A DNA stretch of 21,816 nt from Eubacteriales bacterium. Lineage in GTDB: Bacteria > Bacillota_A > Clostridia > Christensenellales > Aristaeellaceae. Of the stretch, positions 8,365-14,839 are shown in pieces. Numbering within the stretch: position 1 is the stretch's first letter; each line of letters opens with the position of its first letter. Below the pieces are notes generated by a model that was not told the DNA's origin, did no database searches, and was given only the letters and a program-made list of their open reading frames with translations. The stretch is from contig JARKQO010000588.1 in assembly GCA_029974855.1 (NCBI GenBank), forward strand, positions 1-21,816, read 5' to 3'. The position numbers and the translations under genes were made by a program.

Positions 8365-8541
8365 ACAACTTCCCAACTTTGGCAGGCCTTCTTTCCCATG
8401 GCCCGGGGCGCGGCGATTCGCGGCGGGAAAGTATCCGGGGGTTCCCGCCCCATGAGCTGAGGGGGCAAGCCTGATCCCGCCCCTGCCTGCCCGGGCGCGC
8501 CGGCGCCCAGGCCTCCTCATCAGGACTGTAACTTGTGATAG
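8365..8541. other. GC-rich divergent intergenic region with inverted repeats
   Basis: I see no convincing gene between the ger operon and the ABC transporter operon. The strongest structure is GGGCGC/GCGCCC at 8493-8508 with a GCCG loop, extended outward by GCCT (8485-8488) and AGGC (8509-8512). On the minus strand 8515-8524 reads CCTGATGAGG, agreeing with seven of ten positions of the MalT-box consensus GGGGATGAGG; this is only suggestive. The region may separate the two divergent transcription units and hold regulator sites. Confidence 0.35.
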
Positions 8542-8570
8542 TACCGCCCGGCGCGGATGTAGGATATAAT
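8542..8570 (+). promoter_or_regulatory. Promoter of the ABC transporter operon
   Basis: A perfect TATAAT lies at 8565-8570. The hexamer 17 bases upstream (TACCGC, 8542-8547) is a poor -35, as expected of an activator-dependent promoter. Transcription would begin near 8577, leaving a leader of about 60 bases with AGGAGG at 8621-8626, too short for a typical riboswitch. Confidence 0.6.
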
Positions 8571-8579
8571 GAGCGCAAC

Positions 8580-8594
8580 AGGTGAGGAACACCT
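8580..8594 (+). promoter_or_regulatory. Inverted repeat near the operon transcription start
   Basis: AGGTG and CACCT flank AGGAA, giving 5-base arms just downstream of the predicted start at about 8577. It could be an operator or a small 5' hairpin. Short arms like these also arise by chance. Confidence 0.25.
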
Positions 8595-8636
8595 CGCAAC
8601 GTATACCACACCCAAAATGAAGGAGGAAAATGAAAC

Positions 8637-9896
8637 ATGAAAAAACTGTTGGCACTGCTCCTGACAGCTCTGCTGGCGCTGGGCTGCCTGCCCGCCATGG
8701 CCCAGGGCCAGGGCTACGACCTGACCATGTGGCTGTTCCAGGATTGGACCGTTGGCCGCGCGGGCGAAATCTGGAACGAGTGGGCCCAGGGCTATCAGGC
8801 GCAAAACCCCGCCGTCAAGAGCATCACGTTTGTGGGCAAGCCCGATACGGAGATCGTCTCCGGCTTCCTGGCGGGCGGCGGCCTGCCGGACATGTTCGCC
8901 ATCCAGTTCCTCAACGGCAAGAAGATCGTGGAAAACGCCAACATCCTGAACCTCCAGCCCTATTACGACGGGGCCAGCCAGGAGTGGAAGGACGCCCAGA
9001 ACCCCGACGCCATGAAGGATTTGATGAGCAACCCCGTGGGTACCTGCTGGGGCGTGCCCCTGACGGCCAACGTGCAGCTTTTGTTCCGCAACACCGCCGT
9101 GCTGAAGGCCTGCGGCATTGACCCCCAAAAGGAGCCCGCCACCATGGACGAGCTGCTGGAGCAGTTTGAAATCATCAAGCAGGCGGGCTACGACGTGCTG
9201 CCCAACATGACCGCCAACGACTGGATCACCGCCACCTTCGTCTGCGGCAACCCCGAGCTGAAGATCGGCTGGGAAGACGGCCAGACCACCATCACCGCCG
9301 AGGCGCTGATGCCCGGCTATGAAATCCTCAAGAAGGTGGGCCCCTATTCCGCGCCCTACACCTTCCTGGACCAGGCCGCCACAGACGCGTTTACCAGCAA
9401 CAAGCTGGCCTTCACCCTCTTTGGCCCCTTCCTGAACCCCAACCTGGAGGCTGCCGCCGCCCAGAACCCCGAATTCACCTATGACGCCATTCCCTGCCCC
9501 TCCCAGGTGGCCGGCGGCCCCTACAGCGGCGCTTATGGCAACGAGTGGTGCGGCGGCGTGGATTCCGGTGACCAGGGCCGCAACGACGCCATCGCGGGCT
9601 TCCTGATGTACATCACCGAGGCCGCCCAGATGGAGACCTTCTGCCGCGACATGGGCCGCCCCGTGATGAACACCGCCGCCATGAAGGCCGTGGCCGAGGG
9701 CCCGGACGCCCCGTGGCTGCTGGGCGTGTGCAACCGCACCATTTCCAACTGCGTCAACCAGGCTGTGCCCTTCCGCTGCGACGCCATGTGGGAGACCGGC
9801 TGCGCCGACGACATGTACGGCCTGTGGGACGGCTCCGTCACCGATGTGGCCGAAGCCGCCGCCAACAGCGTGGCCATGATCAACGAGAACCAGTAA
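8637..9896 (+). CDS. ABC transporter extracellular solute-binding protein (family 1, CUT1)
   Basis: This 419-residue secreted binding protein captures a carbohydrate and delivers it to the two permeases encoded next. The N terminus is a classic signal peptide: KK, a leucine-rich core and PAMA-Q, with probable cleavage after A22. C17 follows ALG, which is not a good lipobox, so signal peptidase I processing is more likely than lipidation; membrane anchoring cannot be excluded. The mature part has the SBP_bac_1 pattern, with tryptophan- and aromatic-rich stretches (MWLFQDW, SGAYGNEWCGG) suited to sugar stacking. The ATG at 8637 lies 10 bases after AGGAGG (8621-8626); the closer ATG at 8630 is out of frame. 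Codons are strongly C/G-ending, suggesting high expression. A strong hairpin follows the gene. Substrate is unknown; the operon suggests a sugar needing deglycosylation, deamination or deacylation. Confidence 0.93.
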   Translation: MKKLLALLLTALLALGCLPAMAQGQGYDLTMWLFQDWTVGRAGEIWNEWAQGYQAQNPAVKSITFVGKPDTEIVSGFLAGGGLPDMFAIQFLNGKKIVENANILNLQPYYDGASQEWKDAQNPDAMKDLMSNPVGTCWGVPLTANVQLLFRNTAVLKACGIDPQKEPATMDELLEQFEIIKQAGYDVLPNMTANDWITATFVCGNPELKIGWEDGQTTITAEALMPGYEILKKVGPYSAPYTFLDQAATDAFTSNKLAFTLFGPFLNPNLEAAAAQNPEFTYDAIPCPSQVAGGPYSGAYGNEWCGGVDSGDQGRNDAIAGFLMYITEAAQMETFCRDMGRPVMNTAAMKAVAEGPDAPWLLGVCNRTISNCVNQAVPFRCDAMWETGCADDMYGLWDGSVTDVAEAAANSVAMINENQ

Positions 9897-9910
9897 CCCT
9901 GATGGCATGC

Positions 9911-9939
9911 GCCGGCAGCCCGCCTCCGGGGCTGCCGGC
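9911..9939 (+). terminator. Strong hairpin between binding protein and permease genes
   Basis: GCCGGCAGCCC (9911-9921) and GGGCTGCCGGC (9929-9939) form a perfect 11-base stem with a 7-base loop. No T-run follows, so it is not a full intrinsic terminator. Hairpins here in sugar ABC operons commonly protect the binding-protein mRNA or cause partial termination, so that the binding protein is made in excess of the permeases. Confidence 0.6.
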
Positions 9940-9980
9940 AAAGCTCTCTTGGGACGGAAGGAACCAAAGGAGTGTGCGAT

Positions 9981-10943
9981 ATGACCCCAAGCGTCAGGTA
10001 TCCCGGCCAAAGGGCGCGCCGCGGCTTCCTCGGACGGTACGGAAAGCATTATCTGGGGCTTGCGCCCTTCCTCACGCTGTTTGCGCTGTTCATCCTCTGG
10101 CCCATGGTGTATGGCTGTATCATGAGCTTTACCGACTGGTCCACCAAGATGGGCTCCGTTCCCGCCTTTGTGGGGCTGGAAAACTTCCGCGCCGTGCTGA
10201 CGGACGCGACCCAGCAGGGCAAGCGGTTTATCACGTCTCTGCAAAACCTGTTCTGGTTCGTGATCATCGTGGTTCCGCTGAACCTTTTCTTTGCAACGCT
10301 GATTTCACTGGTGCTGAGCCAGTTCAAGGGCAGGGCGCACAACTTTTTGCGCAGCGCGTATTTCCTGCCCTATATCGCGCCGTTTTTTCTGGCCACGGGC
10401 GTTTGGCTGTGGATGATCTCCGCCAATACCGGGGTGGTGGCCGTGGCCCTGGCCCAGCTGGGCATCGGGAGGGGCATCGTGTGGCGGCTGACGCCCGGGT
10501 ATTTTCTGGCCCTGATGATCATGGTGGATTTGTGGCGCGCCATCGGCTTTAACATGATCATCCTCACCGCGGGGATGAAAAACATTCCCTATGAGCTGTA
10601 CGAGGCGTCCACCATCGACGGGGCCAGCACCTTTCAGCAGTGGTTCAAAATCACCTTGCCAATGCTGGAGCCCGTGTTCTTCTTCGTGATCATCAACTGC
10701 TTTATCGGGGCCATTCAGGCTTACGATATCCCCTGGGTGCTGTCCAACTCCAGCGCCGTGGGCGTGATTGGCGGCAAAAAGGCCTTCGCCAGCTATCCGG
10801 TGATGGAGATTGTGGGCAACGTCTACTCCGGCAAGGCGGGCAACCTGGGCAAGGCCTGCGCCCAGGGCATGGTGCTGATGGCTATCATCTTTGCCATCAC
10901 CATGGCGCAGGTGCTCTACCGCAGCCGCAAGAACAGGGTATAG
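9981..10943 (+). CDS. Sugar ABC transporter permease (MalF/UgpA type)
   Basis: This 320-residue inner-membrane permease is the first of two CUT1 permeases, forming half of the translocation channel. About six membrane segments are visible, the first near residues 24-46. The EAA loop that docks the ATPase is clear at about 208-227, with E208, the D213-G214 pair and L226-P227. The start is the ATG at 9981, 8 bases after AAAGGAG (9966-9972); an in-frame GTG at 9972 overlaps that site and is rejected. The TAG stop overlaps the ribosome binding site of the next permease. The operon carries no ATPase gene, so a shared MsmX/MsmK-like ATPase elsewhere is presumably used. Confidence 0.94.
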   Translation: MTPSVRYPGQRARRGFLGRYGKHYLGLAPFLTLFALFILWPMVYGCIMSFTDWSTKMGSVPAFVGLENFRAVLTDATQQGKRFITSLQNLFWFVIIVVPLNLFFATLISLVLSQFKGRAHNFLRSAYFLPYIAPFFLATGVWLWMISANTGVVAVALAQLGIGRGIVWRLTPGYFLALMIMVDLWRAIGFNMIILTAGMKNIPYELYEASTIDGASTFQQWFKITLPMLEPVFFFVIINCFIGAIQAYDIPWVLSNSSAVGVIGGKKAFASYPVMEIVGNVYSGKAGNLGKACAQGMVLMAIIFAITMAQVLYRSRKNRV

Positions 10944-10956
10944 GAGGGAAAGCGCC

Positions 10957-11784
10957 ATGAAAACAACCTCCCCCGTGGCAAAGGCGCTGGTGATGGCGTT
11001 TTCGGCCTTCTGGCTGCTGGTATGCCTGCTGCCCTTCTGGCAGCTCCTCAGCACCACGTTTTCCACGCCGGACCGGGGCATTGCGTCCACGTTTTATCCA
11101 AACTCCTGGGCCAGCGGCGCCGACAACGTCCGGGAGGCGGTGGCGCAGACGGGGATTCTTTCCTCCATGTGGCAGACGTTCCTGTTCGTGTCCGCCACCA
11201 TCCTGGGGATGCTGCTGGTATCCTCCTTTGCGGCCTACGAGCTGGGGTGCTACAAGTTCCCGGGCAGCAACGCGATTTTCCTGCTGATCCTCTCCAGCAT
11301 GATGCTGCCGATGATCGTCTACATCATTCCGCTGTACCGGTTCGTGTTCGGGCTGGGCTGGTCGGATACGCTGATCGGCCTTGCCATTCCCTCCATTCCC
11401 TCGGCGTTCTCGGTGTTCATCATCAAGCAGTTTTTGGAGAGCCTCCCCAAGGACCTTCTGGAGGCGGCGGATATGGACGGCGCGGGGCATTTCAAAATCT
11501 TCTGGCGCGTTGTTTTGCCGCTGATGACCACGCCGCTGATGACCGTCACGGTGATCCAGTTCATGCAGGTCTGGGGCTCGTTTTTATGGCCCACGCTGGT
11601 GGCGGGCACCCAATGGAAGCCCGTAAGCGTGCTGGTGGCGGGCCTGCTGGGGGACGGCTCCTGGCTGGAGGGCCGGGTCAAGATCGCGGCGATGCTGCTG
11701 TCCGCCATTCCGCTGCTGATCCTGTACCTGTTCTGTCAGCGCTACATCGTGGAGGGCATCGCCACCTCGGGCCTGAAAGGATAA
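10957..11784 (+). CDS. Sugar ABC transporter permease (MalG/UgpE type)
   Basis: This 275-residue inner-membrane protein is the second permease, pairing with the preceding one in a heterodimeric channel. Six membrane segments are expected; the first spans about residues 10-34, and a periplasmic-side loop with the PNSWASGADN stretch follows, typical of MalG-type subunits. The EAA motif EAADMDGAGHFKIFWRVVLP occupies 169-188 and is complete. The ATG at 10957 lies 8 bases after GGAGGG (10943-10948), which itself overlaps the upstream stop codon. The C-terminal GIATSGLKG is the usual MalG-type ending. Length and motifs are normal and no defect is seen. A 75-base gap without recognisable structure separates it from the SIS-domain gene. 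Confidence 0.94.
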   Translation: MKTTSPVAKALVMAFSAFWLLVCLLPFWQLLSTTFSTPDRGIASTFYPNSWASGADNVREAVAQTGILSSMWQTFLFVSATILGMLLVSSFAAYELGCYKFPGSNAIFLLILSSMMLPMIVYIIPLYRFVFGLGWSDTLIGLAIPSIPSAFSVFIIKQFLESLPKDLLEAADMDGAGHFKIFWRVVLPLMTTPLMTVTVIQFMQVWGSFLWPTLVAGTQWKPVSVLVAGLLGDGSWLEGRVKIAAMLLSAIPLLILYLFCQRYIVEGIATSGLKG

Positions 11785-11859
11785 ACGCCCCGGTATTCCC
11801 CGGCGGAAGTGGCCCTTTGGACGGGCTTCTTGCGGCGGCTTAATAAAGGAGAGTTAGGC

Positions 11860-12930
11860 ATGAATAAGATGTTGATTTACTGGCAGACCCAGCCCCGGGT
11901 GCTGCGGGGCATTGTGGAAAACCGCGTGTCGCTGACCCGGGCCTTTGTGGAGGCCATGAAAAGCGTCAACCCAGACCGCCTGTATTTGGTGGGCAGCGGC
12001 ACGTCGCGCAACGCGGCCCTGGCGGCGGCGGGCTTTATGCAAAAGCTGCTGATGCGGGAGGTGACGGCCATCACCCCCAGCGATCTGCCGCCTATTTTTG
12101 CCAAAAACCCCATGATGGTCTACCTGTCCCAGGGGGGGTCCTCCACCAATACGCTGGAGGCCATGGACCGGCTTTCCCAGTATCCCTATGTGTCCATTAC
12201 AGGGGAGAACGACTGCGAGATCGGCAAGCGCAGCCGGCGGCATATGCTCATCGGCTGCGGCCAGGAGCTGGTGGGCCCCAAAACCGTGGGTTACACCGCC
12301 AGCATCATGTGCCTGTACGCCTGCGCCCTGGAAAGCGCCCTGGCGCTGGGCCTGCTGGACGCCGGGCTGTACGGGGCCCATGTAAACCGCCTGCTGCAGG
12401 CCTGCGATGATATGGAGAAGAACATCCTGGCGGCCAAGGCCTGGTTTGACGCGCGGCAGGAGATGTTCACCGCCGTGGGCAAGTACGTGCTGGTGGGCAA
12501 TGGGGTGGCCGGGCTGACCTTGGTGGAGGGCGCGCTGAAAATCCTGGAAACCATCAAGGTGCCCACCCTTGCCTTCGAGTTTGAGGAATACCTCCATGGC
12601 CCCATTCTGCTTACGGACCAAAACCTGTGCGGCATCTTCGCCCTTTCGGGGCAGGAGGAGCAGCGTGTGCGCATTGAAAAGCTGTACGAAATCCATGGGG
12701 AATACGCCCGCTACGCGATCGCCATGGCCGGGGCGGACTGGGCCCCCCGAGGGGAGCACGTGCTGCCTTTGGCCATGAGCGGTTCCCCGGAAACGGAGCC
12801 CTTTGAATTTGTGCTGCTGCCCCAGCTGCTGTCCGCCTGCGTACCGGGCCTGATGGGGCTGGAGGAGGGCAACGAGATTTACGATGCCTATACCAGCCGG
12901 TGCCCCACCAAGTTTAACAATGGGAGATAG
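11860..12930 (+). CDS. Double SIS-domain protein (GlmS C-terminal/FrlB/AgaS-like)
   Basis: This 356-residue cytosolic protein has two sugar isomerase (SIS) domains, like the isomerase half of GlmS and relatives such as FrlB (fructoselysine-6-phosphate deglycase) and AgaS (galactosamine-6-phosphate deaminase/isomerase). Domain 1 shows the phosphate-binding VGSGTS (44-49) and SQGGSS (90-95), then GPKTVGYT (139-146). Domain 2 carries VEGALK (222-227) and the active-site region FEEYLHGP (241-248), matching the E-x-x-HGP signature of catalytic family members. There is no glutaminase domain, so it is not a full GlmS. The ATG at 11860 is 8 bases after AAAGGAG (11845-11851). It probably acts on a 6-phosphate made by the kinase encoded next. 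Deglycase, deaminase and isomerase activities cannot be separated by reading. Confidence 0.88.
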   Translation: MNKMLIYWQTQPRVLRGIVENRVSLTRAFVEAMKSVNPDRLYLVGSGTSRNAALAAAGFMQKLLMREVTAITPSDLPPIFAKNPMMVYLSQGGSSTNTLEAMDRLSQYPYVSITGENDCEIGKRSRRHMLIGCGQELVGPKTVGYTASIMCLYACALESALALGLLDAGLYGAHVNRLLQACDDMEKNILAAKAWFDARQEMFTAVGKYVLVGNGVAGLTLVEGALKILETIKVPTLAFEFEEYLHGPILLTDQNLCGIFALSGQEEQRVRIEKLYEIHGEYARYAIAMAGADWAPRGEHVLPLAMSGSPETEPFEFVLLPQLLSACVPGLMGLEEGNEIYDAYTSRCPTKFNNGR

Positions 12931-12934
12931 GCGC

Positions 12935-13879
12935 ATGAGATACGTCTTGGGCATCGACAGCGGCGGCACCAAATACCTGCTGAAGGCCGCTGATCTCAGC
13001 GGAAGGATTCTGGCCGCGTGGCAGGGGGAGCCCGCCAGCCCCCACCGGATGGAGGCGGACGCGCTGAAGGAGCGCATCGAGGGGCATGTGGACGGCTGCC
13101 TGGCGGGCTTTGGAGGGCGGCGGGAGGATTGCGCCATGCTGGTGTGCGGCACCACAGGCATTGACTCGCCCCAGGACATCCAGGCGCTGACGGAGGTGTA
13201 CCAAAGCCTGCGCGGGTTCACCTGCCCGGTTTTGTGCATCAACGACGCCCAGGTGGCCCACCAGGCCGTCACCGGAGGCGTGGGGGTGGTGGTGATTGCG
13301 GGAACAGGCTCCATTGCCTACGGCCGCAATGAGGCAGGGGAGGAAAGCCGCAGCGGTGGCTGGCCCCTTTGCATCTTCGGGGACGAGGGCTCCGGCTCCT
13401 GGATCGGGACCCAGGCGCTTCGCCACGTGGCCCGGGTGCTGGACGGGGAGCTGCCCCCTGGGCCCCTTTGGGAGGCCGTGCAGCGCCGCATCCCCATCCC
13501 CACCCCCGCCGCGCTGATTGAGGTGGCTCAGCAGGTGGAGGCCGCCCGGTTCCAGGACCCGGGGCTTGCCATCGCCGTCAACGAGGCGGACGCCCAGGGG
13601 GACCCCAGCGCCGCCCATATTCTGACCCGGGCCGCCCTGGAGGCGTTTTCCCTGGCGGACGCGGTGATCCGCAAGCTGCGCTTTCCCCCGGCGGGCGCGT
13701 TTACAGTGGGCGCCTGGGGCAGCGCCATTGTGAAAAGCCCCCGCATGTTCAGCGCCTTTCAAAGGGAGGTCCTGAGGAACTATCCCCAGGCCCGTGTGCC
13801 CGCCGCCGCCGCCGGCGACGCGGCGGACGGCGCGGTTCAGATCGCGCTGGCGCGGCTGGCAAAGGAGGGCGGCGGATGA
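12935..13879 (+). CDS. BadF/BadG-type ATPase, N-acetylglucosamine kinase-like
   Basis: This 314-residue sugar kinase has the actin-like ATPase fold. The first phosphate motif GIDSGGTK (6-13) is followed by a catalytic aspartate candidate in IND (D104), the second phosphate motif IAGTGS (121-126), GDEGSGSW (149-156) and the adenosine motif GAWGSA (259-264). This set and the length match GlcNAc/GlcN kinases rather than the benzoyl-CoA reductase activators, which carry Fe-S cysteines not seen here in the expected place. The ATG at 12935 follows GGGAG with 8 bases spacing and lies 4 bases after the SIS stop codon; the 3' end overlaps the next start by 4 bases (ATGA). These spacings imply tight translational coupling with the SIS protein and hydrolase. 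An amino sugar or N-acyl sugar is the likely substrate class. Confidence 0.9.
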   Translation: MRYVLGIDSGGTKYLLKAADLSGRILAAWQGEPASPHRMEADALKERIEGHVDGCLAGFGGRREDCAMLVCGTTGIDSPQDIQALTEVYQSLRGFTCPVLCINDAQVAHQAVTGGVGVVVIAGTGSIAYGRNEAGEESRSGGWPLCIFGDEGSGSWIGTQALRHVARVLDGELPPGPLWEAVQRRIPIPTPAALIEVAQQVEAARFQDPGLAIAVNEADAQGDPSAAHILTRAALEAFSLADAVIRKLRFPPAGAFTVGAWGSAIVKSPRMFSAFQREVLRNYPQARVPAAAAGDAADGAVQIALARLAKEGGG

Positions 13880-14811
13880 AACGCCGGATCATCGATTTTC
13901 ATACCCATCTGGGAGATATCTTTCACCAGAACCAGAACATTACCTTCAAAGCGCCCAAAAGCTACGGACCCTATGCGGACCCCTTTGAGGAGCTGGCCCG
14001 GGACCGGTACTGCCGCCCCCTGGTGGCGGAGGACCAGGCGGCGCAAAACCTGCTGATCGACGCGGGGCAGTACCGGGTCTGGGAGCTGGGGGGGCTGGCG
14101 GCCACCTCCGGCGCGCTGACGCAAAACGGGATCGATTTTGCCGTATCTCTGCCCGTGCTGCCCAACACCAGCTTTGAAGAGGCCCTGGCGGCCTCCAAGC
14201 TGGAGCCCAGGCTGATTCCCTTTACCAGCCCGGATTTCACCTTGCCTGTGGAGGAGATGCGGCGCAAGCTGCGGGAGGATATCCAAAGGGGCGCCAAGGG
14301 CCTGAAGCTTCACCCCATTTTGCAAAACGTGCGCCTCAACGACCCCCGCACCTTTGCGGCGGTGGAGGTGTTTGGGCAGCTTGGCATGCCTGTGACCGCC
14401 CATTGCGGCATCAACGACTATTACAAGCCGGATAGCCCCTACCGCCCCCTTGCGCCCAAGGAATACGGCGAGCTGGAGGACATGCTGGAGCTGATTGACC
14501 GCTACCCCGGCTATGTGCTGATTCCCGCCCACGCCGGGGGCGACTGCGGCTGGGAGTATGAGAAGCTGGCCGTGGCGGTGCATGAAAACCGCTGGAAGAA
14601 CGTGTATACCGACACGTCCTTTAAGAACGCGGCGGTGATGCGCCAGCTGGTGGAGCTGTTTGGCGCGGATAAGATTCTCTTTGCCAGCGATTATCCCTTT
14701 GACGGCATCTCGGGCTCCCTGCGGGAGTGCCTGGAGGCCTTCGGCCATGACCCCGACCTGCTGGATGGGGTGTTGTTCCGCAACGCCGCGGGGCTTTTGG
14801 GGATGGAATAG
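13876..14811 (+). CDS. Metal-dependent amidohydrolase-family TIM barrel hydrolase (Amidohydro_2 type)
   Basis: This 311-residue cytosolic protein belongs to the amidohydrolase superfamily, closest in look to the COG2159-type predicted TIM barrel hydrolases. The metal site is readable: DFHTH (H9 and H11), GLKLHP (K144), TAHCG (H176), PAHAGG (H219) and FASDYPFDG (D272). K144 could be carboxylated or simply line the site. The start ATG overlaps the kinase stop in ATGA, so it is surely translated with the kinase. It is not a NagA-type deacetylase by motif order, yet occupies the place such an enzyme would have in an amino-sugar operon, so deacylation, lactone hydrolysis or decarboxylation of a sugar derivative are candidate reactions. 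Residues 20-80 are a long insertion after strand 1 that may cap the active site. Family confident, reaction unknown. Confidence 0.87.
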   Translation: MKRRIIDFHTHLGDIFHQNQNITFKAPKSYGPYADPFEELARDRYCRPLVAEDQAAQNLLIDAGQYRVWELGGLAATSGALTQNGIDFAVSLPVLPNTSFEEALAASKLEPRLIPFTSPDFTLPVEEMRRKLREDIQRGAKGLKLHPILQNVRLNDPRTFAAVEVFGQLGMPVTAHCGINDYYKPDSPYRPLAPKEYGELEDMLELIDRYPGYVLIPAHAGGDCGWEYEKLAVAVHENRWKNVYTDTSFKNAAVMRQLVELFGADKILFASDYPFDGISGSLRECLEAFGHDPDLLDGVLFRNAAGLLGME

Positions 14812-14839
14812 GGGTTTTCCCCCCGGGAAAGCCCCTATT
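14807..14839. terminator. Bidirectional stem-loop between convergent genes
   Basis: AATAGGGGTTTTCCC (14807-14821) pairs with GGGAAAGCCCCTATT (14825-14839), a 15-base stem with one G-T pair and a 3-base loop. It covers the TAG stops of both the hydrolase gene (14809-14811) and the regulator gene (complement of 14835-14837). T-runs after the stem are short, so efficiency is uncertain, but the position suits a shared terminator. Confidence 0.6.

Noticed and set aside
8577..8636. Riboswitch or T-box in the transporter operon leader
   Set aside because: The predicted leader is about 60 bases and contains only a 5-base inverted repeat, too little for a known riboswitch.
8098..8655. 185-codon minus-strand frame spanning the divergent promoter region
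   Set aside because: It crosses the promoter and leader of the transporter operon and overlaps gerB out of frame; its sequence has no protein-like features.
9972..9980. GTG at 9972 as the start of the first permease
   Set aside because: It overlaps the AAAGGAG site that serves the ATG at 9981.
8520..10244. 574-codon minus-strand open frame antisense to the binding-protein and permease genes
   Set aside because: It is histidine-, glycine- and alanine-rich shadow sequence, lacks family features, and runs against two clearly coding genes.
11854..13314. 486-codon minus-strand frame antisense to the SIS and kinase genes
   Set aside because: Shadow of biased codons; the plus-strand genes have intact motifs, good binding sites and tight operon spacing.
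12935..13879. BadF-family call as a benzoyl-CoA/2-hydroxyacyl-CoA dehydratase activator
   Set aside because: The expected cluster-binding cysteines are not seen and no dehydratase subunits are nearby; the sugar operon context favours a GlcNAc-kinase-like role.
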